Source of the DNA: Sthenelais limicola
Taxonomy: Eukaryota > Annelida > Polychaeta > Phyllodocida > Sigalionidae
Direction: 5' to 3'
Assembly (NCBI GenBank): GCA_942159475.1
Contig: OW804094.1
Location: forward strand, 17,630,067 to 17,694,066
DNA: 64,000 nucleotides
Of this stretch, positions 33,001-38,444 are shown in pieces. Both the position numbers and the translations under genes were made by a program. The notes under the pieces are model-generated. The model saw only the letters and a program-made list of their open reading frames with translations. It ran no database searches and was not told the DNA's origin. The first letter of the stretch is position 1; the number at the start of each line of letters is the position of its first letter.

Positions 33001-33554
33001 ATCACCTTTTAATGATTTATGAGCACTTATCTATTATGAGAAAATATATTTATAAAATTTATAGTCTTGGTACCCTATAACTATTTTTTTTTAAAAAATA
33101 CCTATAACTGTTAAGGAAATGGAAATAAAAGAAAGAAAGAAATATGTTAGGGATTGGTCTTGAGTTTTGATTTATACATCATCTCAAGGAACCAACACAA
33201 ATCCAAATTTATTAATTCAATTTTTATTTTTCAGAGATACCAATCATACAATTAGTTACTGTACTGAGGTTGATATGCCTGCTGTCATTATCCTTTTCCT
33301 GTATTAAAGTTTCAATTTTAATTCTTAGCTTTCTATAGTTTATTTTTAAGTTATGATACAAATTTAATGATGTGACTATTTTTTACTAAATTTATCTTCA
33401 AATTACTTTACAGTTGCGTAACCAAGCAGAGACAGAACTCAGGGCACTTCGCGCTGAGTTGACACAGAAGAAGATCAACATGTCGCTCAGTCGGACCAAG
33501 CTGCACTCGTTACAAGGAGACGTAGGACCGGGCGTACCGTTGAGTACCCGGTAA
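1..33554 (+). CDS. SPATA1: SPATA1-like coiled-coil protein, spliced gene, 5' partial
   Basis: This entry spans the gene; its exons are 1-53, 748-855, 1608-1715, 5494-5556, 12484-12586, 13160-13270, 13803-13857, 16497-16622, 17722-17867, 25894-25992 and 33414-33554. All intron phases agree and the sum is 1,113 nt, open throughout, ending in TAA. The order is a Ser/Gly-rich low-complexity linker, a short acidic stretch, a charged Glu/Lys/Arg coiled coil, and a C-terminal region with ARDLWKKRYFEEKKK, then ELGALHRKIMSQLEA, then ELRALRAELTQKK. I recognise that C-terminal arrangement as the SPATA1 C-terminal family; vertebrate SPATA1 is testis-enriched and linked to sperm or cilia. Its N-terminal domain would lie upstream of this window. 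Direct joining of exons by phase is an inference; transcript data are lacking. Another long coiled-coil protein is the alternative, but the ARD-W-K-K-YFE-KK block makes SPATA1 the better name. Confidence 0.75.
105..340. mobile_element. MITE family A, short copy A1
   Basis: The left end is TGTGATGAGTTAAAGGAAAA then TGAGTCACAAGTCGC. The right end is GCGACTCATTTTCC. It is internally deleted compared with the about 405-bp full form (see 22511-22915). Confidence 0.6.
748..855 (+). CDS. SPATA1: SPATA1-like exon, duplicated exon copy 1
   Basis: This 108-bp exon is phase 2 at both ends. The acceptor is ctaagcag and the donor GTAAGC. It reads SGVEEGLEMTLDSDTK and then TSASRRGSASSGTMGHHGTG. It is paralogous to 1608-1715: the two peptides align end to end without gaps, several DNA differences are at third codon positions, and neither copy has a stop. 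Because the exon is symmetric, either copy can be included or skipped without shifting the frame. It encodes a Ser/Gly-rich linker of unknown function. Confidence 0.65.
1608..1715 (+). CDS. SPATA1: SPATA1-like exon, duplicated exon copy 2
   Basis: This 108-bp, phase 2-2 exon has acceptor ctgagcag and donor GTAAGC. It reads FGVEGGLKMTLNTDTK and then ATASRRGSVSSGAMGHHGTG. The first bases of upstream intron (tgtgaaaag...gttgcc) are also shared with copy 1. About 80 bp of downstream intron (1130-1215 versus 2275-2356) match as well, so the duplicated segment included intron. A MITE (1802-2211) and a retroelement-tail fragment (about 2350-2456) interrupt only this copy and so were inserted later. 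Confidence 0.65.
1802..2211. mobile_element. MITE family A, copy A2
   Basis: Full-length copy with ends TGTGATGTGTTTCAGG and CCTGAAACACATAACA, and inverted GTCGCAAAA / TTTTTTGCGAC arms. It sits in the intron after duplicated exon 2 only. Confidence 0.75.
2350..2456 (+). mobile_element. Retroelement 3'-tail fragment
   Basis: One frame reads GLEELGHSQKPADLLVSLW, clearly related to ERLKELGFSQKSVDLLVIF at about 17566-17625. I take both as the end of the same retroelement ORF; the element type is not certain. Confidence 0.4.
2797..2946 (+). mobile_element. tRNA-derived SINE-like repeat S1
   Basis: It has a tRNA-like head (tggcggagttgtctaaagc), a B-box-like 'gggttggaaccc' and a shared tail 'ggactagaggaagaccacc'. 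Related copies are at 12971-13120 and 23541-23710. Confidence 0.6.
3084..3264. mobile_element. MITE family G (TACAGTAGAACCTC ends)
   Basis: Ends TACAGTAGAACCTC and GAGGTTTCACTGTA are inverted, with 'agaccaccc...ctattaagacc' inside. Similar 'tacagt.aaacctc' MITEs are common in animals and are usually placed with Tc1/mariner/Tigger. Confidence 0.6.
3278..3509. mobile_element. MITE family B, copy B1
   Basis: The left end is TGGGTCAGATTTTCAGAAAA; the right end is decayed (ctataccaatata). See 27461-27692 for the best copy. Confidence 0.7.
4242..4454. mobile_element. Foldback MITE family C, copy C1
   Basis: A long inverted repeat: AAGGGTGGTCTCCACTGGCT ... and its complement AGCCAGTGGAGACCACCCTT. 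Arms of about 80 bp could form one hairpin. Copies also at 5232, 20074 and 28631. Confidence 0.75.
5232..5417. mobile_element. Foldback MITE family C, copy C2
   Basis: Ends TAAAGGGTTGTCTCCACTGG and CCAGTGGAGACCACCCTTAA; the arms contain GGTAAGCCTTGCGATGGTGC and its complement. It lies about 80 bp before the 5494 exon. Confidence 0.75.
5494..5556 (+). CDS. SPATA1: SPATA1-like small acidic exon
   Basis: A 63-bp open segment lies between acceptor 'ggttaacag' and donor GTAAGA, again phase 2-2 with the gg|g pattern of its neighbours. It reads SDSEENGLPPDRPESNAESE, an acidic, Pro/Ser-rich peptide typical of a disordered linker. No coding-type repeat overlaps it. It is short, so chance is possible, but the exact phase match at both ends and the good splice sites favour a real, perhaps alternative, exon. 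Confidence 0.55.
5638..5749. mobile_element. Foldback MITE family D, copy D1
   Basis: Inverted arms AAGGGCCTAGTCCACTAAGC and GCTTAGTGGATAATGTCCTT around 'gattgtcatgcaattttgcgcc'. It is 115 bp long and closely related to D2. Confidence 0.65.
5884..5997. mobile_element. Foldback MITE family D, copy D2
   Basis: Ends TAAAGGGCCTAGTCCACC and GGACTAGGCCCTTTA are nearly perfect inverted repeats. Another right half is at about 8605-8671. Confidence 0.7.
6185..6420 (+). mobile_element. Probable non-LTR retroelement 3' end
   Basis: After a T-rich run, the segment ends 'gtctgaacgacgaataaaga' then a short tandem 'ttatcttatctta'. LINE tails of the CR1/L2 kind end in such short tandem repeats. No coding part is visible. 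Confidence 0.35.
6881..7109. mobile_element. Foldback element, 229 bp
   Basis: GTGCATTGCT at the left and AGCAATGCAC at the right are perfect inverted ends. The interior includes a second palindrome, ATAATCGTTATTAACGATTA, near 7038. Confidence 0.5.
7157..7394. mobile_element. MITE family B, copy B2
   Basis: Left end TGGTTCAGATTTCCAGAAAA, right end TTTTCGAAAAATCTGACCCG; the interior matches the other family B copies. Confidence 0.7.
8182..8418. mobile_element. MITE family B, copy B3
   Basis: The right end reads TTTTTTGGCGACTTGGCCCA, a variant terminus also seen in B12 (35591-35830), so the family has at least two subtypes. Confidence 0.65.
8605..8671. mobile_element. Foldback MITE family D, right half
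   Basis: It contains 'atcgcatgagaatcggctta' then 'gtggacaagggcctta', as in D1 and D2; the left arm is missing or decayed. Confidence 0.5.
8853..9261. mobile_element. MITE family A, copy A3
   Basis: Ends TGTGATGTATTACAGGACAA and TTTTCTGTAACACATCACA. The internal order is the same as in A2. Confidence 0.75.
9672..9908. mobile_element. MITE family B, copy B4
   Basis: Starts AAGGGTAAGATTTTCGG and ends TTTTCTGAAAACCTGACCCA, followed by TA. Confidence 0.7.
10485..10806. mobile_element. SINE-like fragment followed by MITE family B, copy B5
   Basis: 10485-10556 looks tRNA-derived (ggttggggagtcaatgg ... taggttcaatcccc). B5 is 10570-10806, with ends TGGGCCAGATTTTCAG and CTCAAAATCTGACCCA. Confidence 0.6.
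11101..11484. mobile_element. MITE family A, copy A4
   Basis: GAGTCGCAAGTCGCAAAATT at the left and TTTTTTGCGACTTGCGACTA at the right; the outermost ends are worn. Confidence 0.65.
11921..12030 (+). mobile_element. SINE-like repeat S4
   Basis: 'ggatgtggggtgactcagcag' resembles the tRNA-like head of S3 (23541), and 'ttgtgggcttgaaaactgg' stands at the B-box position. Diverged. Confidence 0.35.
12032..12420. mobile_element. MITE family A, copy A5
   Basis: It runs in the opposite sense to A2. Its left arm is GATAATGAGTCACAAGTCGC and its right end TGTGACGCTTCACA. It ends about 60 bp before the exon at 12484, leaving just room for that exon's branch site and acceptor. Confidence 0.7.
12484..12586 (+). 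CDS. SPATA1: SPATA1-like exon, start of coiled coil
   Basis: The acceptor is 'cttacttacag' and the donor GTAATA. One carried base completes Gly, then the exon reads SQPNGSRGGSRVGDVNNSSD and KRQDLADLERRRKE. It moves from a Ser/Gly linker into a charged heptad-like helix and ends in phase 0. A family A MITE ends only about 60 bp before it. Confidence 0.7.
12779..12968. mobile_element. MITE family A, internally deleted copy A6
   Basis: Good ends (TGTGATGTGTTTTAGG and CTGGAACACATCACA), but only 190 bp long. The middle is lost. Confidence 0.7.
12971..13120 (+). mobile_element. tRNA-derived SINE-like repeat S2
   Basis: The best B box of the family, GGGTTCGAACCC, followed by the shared tail 'cctaccccaggtactag...actagtcctggtaaaa'. 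It abuts the A6 MITE and ends about 40 bp before the 13160 exon. Confidence 0.6.
13160..13270 (+). CDS. SPATA1: SPATA1-like exon, acidic/basic coiled coil
   Basis: The acceptor is 'actgtacag' and the donor GTGCTA. It is 37 codons long and phase 0 at both ends: VLEEEKRKQTEEEDRWKQWG, then a hydrophilic tail EGADGQRANGQEDTIQE. The helix continues directly from the previous exon (RRRKE-VLEEEKRK). Confidence 0.7.
13803..13857 (+). CDS. SPATA1: SPATA1-like exon, short acidic segment
   Basis: The acceptor is 'gttcgatag' and the donor is the consensus GTAAGT. It reads EEDPLDSLLTEPLDQNEL plus one base and ends in phase 1. That base plus 'ag' at 16497 makes Lys, so it can splice straight to the 16,497 exon, or to the optional exon at 14,455. 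Confidence 0.65.
13858..14454. other. Intron with a possible worn foldback
   Basis: 'ggttttggggattgaggaatt' (about 13929) and 'gaattcctcaacccccaaaacc' (about 14275) are inverted, suggesting an old foldback element. Nothing else recognised. Confidence 0.3.
14455..14573 (+). CDS. SPATA1: Optional SPATA1-like exon (cassette or alternative 3' end)
   Basis: After acceptor 'cccttcatag' the phase left by the 13,803 exon reads NVRSTEKPTSALNGHRSAPD, then DPTRKDIDVNCIRSLQPQS and a TAA at 14571-14573. Two readings fit. It may be a terminal exon giving a short isoform that lacks the C-terminal domain. Or it may be a cassette ending at 14537 (donor GTGAAC, phase 0) joined to the second AG of the next exon (16499), which adds 27 codons in frame. 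The peptide looks like linker sequence. Chance cannot be excluded. Confidence 0.4.
14574..15669. other. Intron with a 56-bp tandem repeat and a retroelement motif
   Basis: 14574-15290 has no recognised feature except a C-rich patch at 14740-14775. 15452-15602 is a tandem repeat with a 56-bp period (starts 15452, 15508, 15564; the third is partial), unit beginning GCTGCGTTAGCATCCTGGCG. On the minus strand 15311-15360 carries CTGAAGAAGGAGACAACC followed by TCTCCGAAAC (see 17285). Confidence 0.6.
15673..16448. mobile_element. MITE family A, copy A7, with a nested MITE
   Basis: The arms are GGAAAATGAGTGACAATTCG at the left and TTTTTGCGACTTGCGA at the right. A second element, 15757-16004, is inserted within it; its perfect inverted ends are CAGTGTGCAACATA and TATGTTGCACACTG. 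An (AT) run lies at 16065-16083. The element ends about 50 bp before the 16497 exon. Confidence 0.65.
16497..16622 (+). CDS. SPATA1: SPATA1-like exon, long coiled coil
   Basis: It reads EKLEADLEDARHERKEIEKR, then REELVKRARALQNKTQQRRAH, with heptad-like hydrophobic spacing. The donor GTAATA at 16623 leaves phase 1. There are two usable acceptor AGs two bases apart (16495-16496 and 16497-16498). The first fits direct joining from 13,857 and the second fits joining from the optional 14,455 exon. The segment directly precedes the ARDLWKK block, as in SPATA1 proteins. Confidence 0.75.
16764..16969. mobile_element. Foldback MITE, 206 bp, long inverted repeat
   Basis: TAAGCCGTGGACACACAGAG at the left and its near-complement CTGTGTGTGTCCATGGCTTA at the right. 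The arms extend about 55 bp (to GATTTTGGTC / GACCAAAATC). Confidence 0.75.
17031..17223. mobile_element. MITE family J, copy J1
   Basis: Inverted ends CAGTCTAGGCCCA and TGGGCCTAGACTG. A related copy in the opposite orientation is at 46292-46494, upstream of the receptor gene. Confidence 0.6.
17285..17365 (+). other. Hammerhead-like retroelement motif
   Basis: CTGAAGAAGGATCGAAAGAT then TCAAAACGTCGACCAG. The segment can fold with a GGATC/GATTC hairpin, and the flanks GACTGGCC / GACCAGTT pair. The layout resembles a type I hammerhead ribozyme of the kind described in Penelope-like elements, but a core G is A here and there is an extra unpaired A. Related motifs are at 15311-15360 (minus) and 42541-42580 (plus). 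Confidence 0.35.
17566..17691 (+). mobile_element. Retroelement 3' tail with ORF end
   Basis: One frame reads ERLKELGFSQKSVDLLVIF, followed by 'aaataaaagatttttcaatt' and a (CAATT)n-like run, the usual look of a non-LTR retroelement 3' end. It ends about 30 bp upstream of the 17722 exon. Confidence 0.5.
17722..17867 (+). CDS. SPATA1: SPATA1-like exon, C-terminal domain core
   Basis: The acceptor is 'aaaccgtacag'. It reads ARDLWKKRYFEEKKKTAPLE, DQANKLKQELGALHRKIMSQ, LEASKVKPG. This is the most diagnostic part of the SPATA1 C-terminal family. The consensus donor GTAAGC is at 17868. The frame stays open past it for 13 codons to a second donor, GTATGG at 17907, giving an alternative in-frame extension VSTGRKGEKPSPQ. 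A retroelement 3' tail ends about 30 bp before this exon. Confidence 0.8.
18674..18688 (+). CDS. SPATA1: Candidate 15-nt microexon (DETSQ)
   Basis: Five codons, phase 0-0, sit between 'ctgttttttgtctatgtatcag' (a good pyrimidine tract plus AG) and GTATAG. Either 17,722 exon form joins it and the 25,894 exon in frame. Very short, so chance is a serious alternative. Confidence 0.25.
19967..20260. mobile_element. SINE-like repeat S5 then foldback MITE C3
   Basis: 19967-20070 has a B-box-like 'gtgggttcaaacc'. C3, 20074-20260, has ends AAAGGCAGGTCTCCATTGAC and GCCAGTGGAGACCGCCCTTT. Confidence 0.6.
21425..21541. mobile_element. Short foldback, 117 bp
   Basis: Ends GGGATCGCCTCAAAAT and ATTTTGAGGTGATCCC are inverted with one mismatch. 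Confidence 0.5.
22511..22915. mobile_element. MITE family A, copy A8 (full length, young)
   Basis: A 405-bp full element, ends TGTGATGTGTTTCAGGAAAA and TTTTCTTGAAACACATCACA. Read in reverse complement it is almost identical to 35918-36325 (only a handful of differences by eye), far closer than any other pair in the family. Confidence 0.85.
23541..23710 (+). mobile_element. tRNA-derived SINE-like repeat S3
   Basis: Head 'ggggtggtggagttgtcgg', B-box-like 'gtgggttcaaacc' and the same tail as S1 ('aggtactagaggaagaccac ... tagtcctggtaaaaa'). A short internal duplication, 'gggtcg.cctagtggcatg', is present. Confidence 0.6.
23844..24187. mobile_element. MITE family F, copy F1
   Basis: Ends ATAGGGGACTTTGCATG and GCTATGCAAATCCCCTAT. 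Related copies at 30101-30426 and 38445-38922. Confidence 0.6.
24241..24288. repeat. Poly(A) tract between 13-bp direct repeats
   Basis: ATTTGCTTGAGCA (24241-24253), about 22 A residues, a single T, then ATTTGCTTGAGCA again (24276-24288). This looks like a target-site duplication around an almost empty retroposed tail. Confidence 0.6.
24740..25099. mobile_element. MITE family A, copy A9
   Basis: TA-flanked: ...aaTA|TGTAATGTGTTTCAGG and TTCTGAAACACATCACA|TA. The left sub-terminal arm has a deletion. Confidence 0.7.
25439..25675. mobile_element. MITE family B, copy B6
   Basis: TA|TGGGTCAGATTTTCAG ... CTGAAAATCTGGCCCA. Confidence 0.75.
25894..25992 (+). CDS. SPATA1: SPATA1-like exon, C-terminal coiled coil
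   Basis: The acceptor is 'ttacctcttacag' and the donor GTCAGT. It is 33 codons, phase 0-0: SNLKIQATKLQHEIEELQRR, then VENVKMKLTSEMK. The spacing of hydrophobic residues is that of a coiled coil, and its place between the ARDLWKK block and the final RAELTQKK block fits SPATA1. Confidence 0.75.
26221..26627. mobile_element. MITE family A, copy A10
   Basis: TA|TGTGATGTGTTTCAAGG ... CTAAAACGGATCACA|TA. Confidence 0.75.
26858..27332. mobile_element. Two MITE family B copies back to back (B7, B8)
   Basis: B7 (26858-27094) and B8 (about 27096-27332) lie in opposite orientation with almost no spacer, so the pair forms a 475-bp palindrome. B8 reads 'cctctcaaatagtccaaatt' where B7 has its complement. 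Confidence 0.75.
27461..27692. mobile_element. MITE family B, copy B9 (reference copy)
   Basis: TA|TGGGTCAGATTTTATG ... TGATAACTTGACCCA|TA. A clean 232-bp copy showing the TA target duplication. Interior markers are 'aaattaggctgaaaaatgat' and 'gggttatttgagaggattgg'. Confidence 0.8.
27828..28194. mobile_element. MITE family A, copy A11
   Basis: Ends TGTGATGTGTTAGAGAAAAA and TTTTTCTCTAACACATCACA match each other over 20 bp, as expected of terminal inverted repeats. Confidence 0.75.
28631..28823. mobile_element. Foldback MITE family C, copy C4
   Basis: Arms ACGGGGTCTCAACTGGCTGT and CGCAGCCAGTGAAGACCGCA; the loop has 'ccacctacagaaccatcgca' as in C2. Confidence 0.7.
28927..29024. mobile_element. 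Small foldback with a direct and inverted core
   Basis: Outer ends GAATGGAACGTGGC / GCCCCGTTCCATTC. The core repeats 'agattctaatctgata' twice, each copy itself palindromic. Confidence 0.5.
29157..29252 (+). repeat. 42-bp tandem repeat, about 2.2 copies
   Basis: The unit begins CATTGGTTACACAAGTGACC, continues TTGACCTAATATTGAGCATT and recurs after 42 bp. Confidence 0.7.
29307..29692. mobile_element. MITE family A, copy A12
   Basis: TA|TGTGATGTGTTGCAGGG ... TTCTGTAACACATCACA|TA. The left GAGTCACAAGTCGCAAAA segment is missing. Confidence 0.7.
30101..30426. mobile_element. MITE family F, copy F2
   Basis: Starts TATAGGGGAATTGCATGTGC and ends 'aaaatggcggatatgcaaatt'; the last bases (CCCCTATA) are lost. 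The interior closely follows F1. Confidence 0.6.
30648..31248. mobile_element. 600-bp foldback with a nested foldback
   Basis: The outer arms are AAGGCGGGCCCGCACTAGCC and GGCTAGTGTGGTGCCAGCTT. The right half is rich in 'gcgata / tatcgc' type repeats. The inner element at 30695-30901 has arms CTCCACTAGAGAGAAAAACG and CGTTTTTCCTCTAGTGGAG and is inserted in the left half. Confidence 0.6.
33414..33554 (+). CDS. SPATA1: SPATA1-like last coding exon
   Basis: The acceptor is 'attactttacag'. Forty-six codons, then TAA at 33552-33554 with TAG in frame right after. It reads LRNQAETELRALRAELTQKK, INMSLSRTKLHSLQGDVGPG, VPLSTR. The first 20 residues continue the C-terminal coiled coil; the rest is a tail that I would not expect to be conserved. 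Confidence 0.75.
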   Translation: MRNQAETELRALRAELTQKKINMSLSRTKLHSLQGDVGPGVPLSTR

Positions 33555-33619
33555 TAGCACAGGATCACCAAACTGCTCCAATCCAGGGGGAGAAATTGAC
33601 TTTGTATCACATAACCACC

Positions 33620-34030
33620 CAGGGTTCCCACACATCTGACAAATTCCTACCTGTCTTAGAATGTATTGGACAAAAATTCATGGTCTTCAAATTTCCTCAC
33701 CGTCTTAGAATATATAGGACACAAATGCAAGATTTTGAATTTTCTGTCTTAGATTTTTATATGAGTCTAATACAAAGATGTCAAACTTCCTGTCTTGTAT
33801 TCATACAACTCACATTCAAGGGCTTTAACTTTTAATTTGTCTTGGAATTTGTTGGGACATTTAAAACATTTTTTGATTGTTTAAGAATTCTCAAGGAACA
33901 GATTCTAGGCCCTTTTGCCTCATGGAAGTGTTTCTGATTCAGTTGCATATCCATGTAGGTCCTATACTTTTGGAAGTTTAAAAATCTGAGAGCCTGGAGA
34001 CTTGTCTGCCATGTTAGTGTGGGAACTCTT
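33620..34030. mobile_element. Foldback element in the presumed SPATA1 3' UTR
   Basis: Ends CAGGGTTCCCACAC and GTGTGGGAACTCTTT are inverted. The interior repeats 'cctgtcttagaat..attgga' several times. Confidence 0.5.
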
Positions 34031-34097
34031 TGTCTATTGTACGCGCTTTCACACTCAACATATCAAATAGGGGATTCCGTTAGCCACGCGACAGGTA

Positions 34098-34559
34098 TAC
34101 CAGGTATTCTTCATTTTTCAGCCTTATTTAGTGGAATTTCCTAAATGTGTAGAGCGGCCAATTGCATATTTTCTGGAAATCTGACCCATGTATATTCACA
34201 AGACCAGTAGACTTCATTTGTGATTCATCTTGGCCATTGCTGATCCGAAATCTTCTACGCAAATACCTACGCAATGTATTGTCCATTCCGTTTACAACGT
34301 GGAAGGGTTGTATATACATATATGGGTCAGAATTTCAGAAAATGTACAAATGGCAGCTGTACACATTGAGTAAATTCTGCTAAATTAGGCTGCAATTTGG
34401 TCACTACTAGGTAAATACGAGTATATTCGGCATTGCATGGATTCTAGCAATCTGTTTGGTTAGGTTGAACTGAATTTTGAACTTTATTTTCGTCTGAAAT
34501 TTGGGTTATTTGAGAAGATTGGCGAAGTTGAATTGTACATTTTCTAAAAATCTGACCCA
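34098..34559. mobile_element. MITE family B, half copy B10 and full copy B11
   Basis: B10 (about 34098-34192) is half an element in reverse, ending TCTGGAAATCTGACCCA. B11 (34323-34559) is complete: TA|TGGGTCAGAATTTCAG ... CTAAAAATCTGACCCA|TA. Confidence 0.7.
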
Positions 34560-34628
34560 TATACGTTCTGCCTTCCTGTAATATAATTGTTTAAAACAAT
34601 GAAATTAGCACTCAATGTGAGCCAAGTG

Positions 34629-34953
34629 AATAAATCTGTATGTGAAGACATATCCACTCTATCAGGATACATTGTAATTATAAGTCTGTAAGATATGGTA
34701 CCAATCCCTATATTCTCTTATGCTATCCTTTTTGAGATTTCTTGAAACCTAACCTTCACCCTTTTTTATTCACGTTCAAACGCATACAAATGTAGGTGTT
34801 CTGCTTACCTATTTGTATTATTTTGTTATTAAGGACTATATTATTATAAAATTGCACAAATTATTTTCCTTCATCCCCGAAATGATATTGATGTACATGC
34901 ATTATCTATTTGTCGTATTCATTTGATATAAAAATAGAATAATTTGAAATAAA
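34629..34953 (+). terminator. Candidate polyadenylation signals for SPATA1-like gene
   Basis: The first two AATAAA hexamers downstream of the stop on this strand are at 34629-34634 and 34948-34953. Both lie after several repeats, giving a 3' UTR of about 1.1 or 1.4 kb. No transcript evidence is available. Confidence 0.3.
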
Positions 34954-35268
34954 GGATTCCTTTATCTGTGATATTTTACCTGTTAAAACTAATGTTTGTA
35001 ACTATTGACATGATATGAGGCAGCTTCTGTCTGCTTCTTTTGCAGAAAAACTAATTTTTTCCCCGAGGTAAAAAATATCTGTCCTAAAGAACTTTCATTC
35101 AGTTTATGATATATAAAGAAGTCCGCAAACAAGTCAGGCCACTGTTGCTTGTTGGGTCGTTTCGCTAACAGCCTGTTAGTTTAATCGTTCTCATTAATTA
35201 CCAATTACAATTATTCTGTGCTCAAAAGAGCCTCTTAATTATCGTTTCGCTAATGTTGTACCCACAAT

Positions 35269-35393
35269 TTAACATTTCAACATGCTTTTTACGTTACGAG
35301 AACGAATTTAACACTTGAACAGCCTTTAACGATATGAGAACGAATTTAACACTTGAACATGCCTTTAACGATACAAGAACGAGTGTCAAGAGC
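35269..35393 (+). repeat. About 39-bp tandem repeat, roughly 3 copies
   Basis: The unit 'gagaacgaatttaacacttg' + 'aacatgcctttaacgata' occurs twice cleanly, with a decayed copy on each side. Confidence 0.6.
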
Positions 35394-35590
35394 AATGGTG
35401 TCCTGATCAAATAGGCACTGGGTAAACCTTCAATGCTTGTAGGTTTTTTCTAGTTTTTACAATATCAATAATTCCATGCAAATCAAGATTCAAGATGGGA
35501 TACATGCAGGTCCCATATTAAAAACTTTGGTTAAATGGTTTGATACATCTCTCACTCTACCCACAGTTTTGGTTTATGTAGTAATATATA

Positions 35591-35830
35591 TGGGTAGCTA
35601 GGGTCGCCTAGAAATGTACAATTTATAGTTCTGTACATTTAATGAATTTTGCTAAATTAGGCTGATGTATGATAAATACTAGGTATAGCTAAGTATATTT
35701 GGTATTGCCTGGATTCAAACTATGTGTCTCCTTATGTTAGCTGTATTTTGAACCTCATTTTTGTCTTAATTCTGGGATATTTAAGAGGATTAGTGAAGGT
35801 GAATTGTACATTTTCTGGCGACCTGGTCCA
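35591..35830. mobile_element. MITE family B, copy B12 (variant ends)
   Basis: The termini carry GGGTCGCC / GGCGACCTGG instead of the usual GTCAGATTTTC, a subtype shared with B3. Confidence 0.65.
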
Positions 35831-35917
35831 CATAGGTACACACTCCAGCATGTGGTAGCAACTGCTGATAAACAATATTGTCCATATCCATATACAGACA
35901 AGTTACATTAGATTATA

Positions 35918-36325
35918 TGTTATGTGTTTCAGGAAAATGAGTCATAAGTCGCTAAATTGATATTTTTCAAAGTGATATATTCCCAAAATCTCTTCGTAGG
36001 AATGTTCTCATTTTTGGTGTGACCAACGCTGGATGAAGTGTGAATACATGTACCAAAATGCAAGATAGTGTATCAAATATTGTCATGCATTTATAGGGTC
36101 ATCCCATAGAGCATATTTAGCTACTTTAATAGTAATTGTCCACCCAAAAATATTGAAACTTTTTTTCAGAAATAAAAATATCAAACTTAAAATATAGAAA
36201 TACTTATTAGATGCCCTTAATGTTTATATTCATTGGAATCCCCTTGGTCTCATTTTTTCAAATGTGATAATATCATAAAATCCAATTTTTGCGACTTATG
36301 ACTCATTTTCCTGAAACACATCACA
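35918..36325. mobile_element. MITE family A, copy A13 (young partner of A8)
   Basis: TA|TGTTATGTGTTTCAGG ... CCTGAAACACATCACA|TA. Near-identical to A8 in inverted orientation, 13 kb away. Confidence 0.85.
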
Positions 36326-37200
36326 TATTGGGACTGAGTATTTGCCATTATTGAGTAATCTATCATTTAATGCACTTGAAAAGTGCTTCAAAGACAATAG
36401 TGACAATCAATGTAACCACTACACATAATTGCAATATTATTTTGGTGTAAAATGTGACAGTTTTACCTTAATTCTTCTAAAATTTGTGTTACTTCTAGAA
36501 ATATTGTGTCTCATCTTCTGTAGATAGATAAGTAGTAACAAAGACTGGAGCATTTAATAAAATGTTCATAAATTATTGAGGAAACATGTCGTAGAAACAA
36601 GCTGTTGTATATAACTTATAAGATTGGTAGCATCAAATCATTGAACCTTACTTTCGAAGTTCTAGAGAGATTTGATTGTTATAATGATATATATATTATA
36701 AAGATTATGTAAATTATATGAAGTTATAAAAAGTAAGTGATATATCTATCATCTTTAACAATCGGAGTGGAAATCCATTAGCCATTCCTCGATTTAATTC
36801 TGTCTCAAAATACTTTTACATTTCATAATTTATTAGCGCTGGTAGCCTTTAATTGGGACATTCTTTCAAAATCTTGTTCAAGTTCATAGTCATGAAATGT
36901 TCCTAGTTTCGCAGAAAGCAGCCAAAATATTGATACTCCTCCTGGATGGCACTGAAAATAATGATACCTAGAAAGATTGCCTGTGGTCATTCGATGCGAA
37001 ACCCCAAACCATGCGATCTCTCATACATTTCATTATGTAATTATATACCAGAGACATAGAACCTTGAACAAAAAGGAAATTTTATTTTTCATTTTATCTA
37101 CATAATTCTTGTGTATGATTCTTGTATTGTAATTGTCTGGGAGAAAGATGTGTTGTATGATATGTTTACTCAGAACAATGCTGTGATATTCATGTATTAT
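36326..37200. other. Intergenic, no feature seen
   Basis: AT-rich unique-looking sequence; no ORF, RNA or repeat that I can support. Confidence 0.5.
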
Positions 37201-37605
37201 TGTGATGTGTTCCAGAGAAATGAGTCATAAGTTGCAAAAGTGATATTTTTTAAAGTGTTGTTTTCACAAGATGTATCTGTGGGAATGTTTCCATTTTTGG
37301 GTTGCTTAACGTTTGTTGTAGCCTGAATACATGTATCAAATTTCAGGAAAGTCTGATATATATATATCCATCTATTTCTAAGGTCATCTTAGTAAATACT
37401 AGTAAATACTAGTAAATGTCCGCCCAGAGATATTTCAATTTTATTTTCACAAATAAGAATATCAATTTTAAATATAGAAATACTTATTTTGATGTCCTAC
37501 TGTTTACTATCATTGGAATCGGCTTGATCTCATCGTTTCAAATATGATAATATCTAAAAATCCATTTTTTGCGACTAGTGACTCATTTCCCTGGAACACA
37601 TAACA
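37201..37605. mobile_element. MITE family A, copy A14
   Basis: TGTGATGTGTTCCAGAGAAA ... TTTCCCTGGAACACATAACA. 'actagtaaat' is repeated near 37393-37418. Confidence 0.75.
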
Positions 37606-38444
37606 ATTGTTAGTTACCTGTGCTATTTGCTGAAGGAATTCAGTTTGCAACCTATCCTCTTGTCTTGGGATATTTCGTCTTTTTGGTTGCCTTGGACTCT
37701 TGTATCCAAGTCTTTTTTCTGCCCACAATTAATACTAATATTATCGTAAGCATGCAAAACTGCTTGCGCCTGGTGATTTTAGTTCAGGATATCATTTTCT
37801 AATGGTTCTTTAAAAAAAGATTTACAAAATTGTAAAGGGACGACGAGAATATGGATTATATTAAAAGGATCTACTCTAGTTTTAGTTAAATATAAAATTA
37901 TGTTGATTTTCTTATGGTTAATGAATTGTCACCAAAGAGCCATTCTCCACTGGTCCTCAGCTCACTCAAAATACTCTAAATGTTTCTTTTATATTGAAAT
38001 CATATTTAATTGTGTATACTCTCCTAAGACATAGAGTGCCAGACTGCAAACTTAATTCCATGATGTAGTTACGTCGAAAATTAAGAACTCATTAAATAGT
38101 TCATTTCTTGAAATAGTTTGTATCCATCATTAAAGGCAATTCCATTGATGTATTACCAGAAATGCTATTGGATACCTTTCAAAACCATTTTGTTTTTATA
38201 GTTATATAGTTTATGTTACATGTACCTTGACTTTGTATCTGAAATGATTTATATTGATAAGTTGCTGTACTGCTCTGTGATATCATAATTTAACTGGGAT
38301 CATTATGCACAAGGGGAAGAATTTTGTTCAGTGAATTAAACTTTAATTTATTCACAAATACATGGTTGACCAAGCCGGACCTTGTTTGGCCAAAGACACA
38401 AGTATATCACTGATATAATGAGGTATACTCAACATATGAAACTG

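Larger units (their letters stand above)
25993..33413. other. 7.4-kb SPATA1 intron
   Basis: It holds MITE copies A10-A12, B7-B9, C4 and F2, a nested foldback (30648-31248) and small foldbacks, listed separately. 31249-33413 is AT-rich with nothing recognised apart from two copies of a 'ccttgaa.ttggaaaa' type repeat (about 31815-31950 and 32309-32350). Confidence 0.6.
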
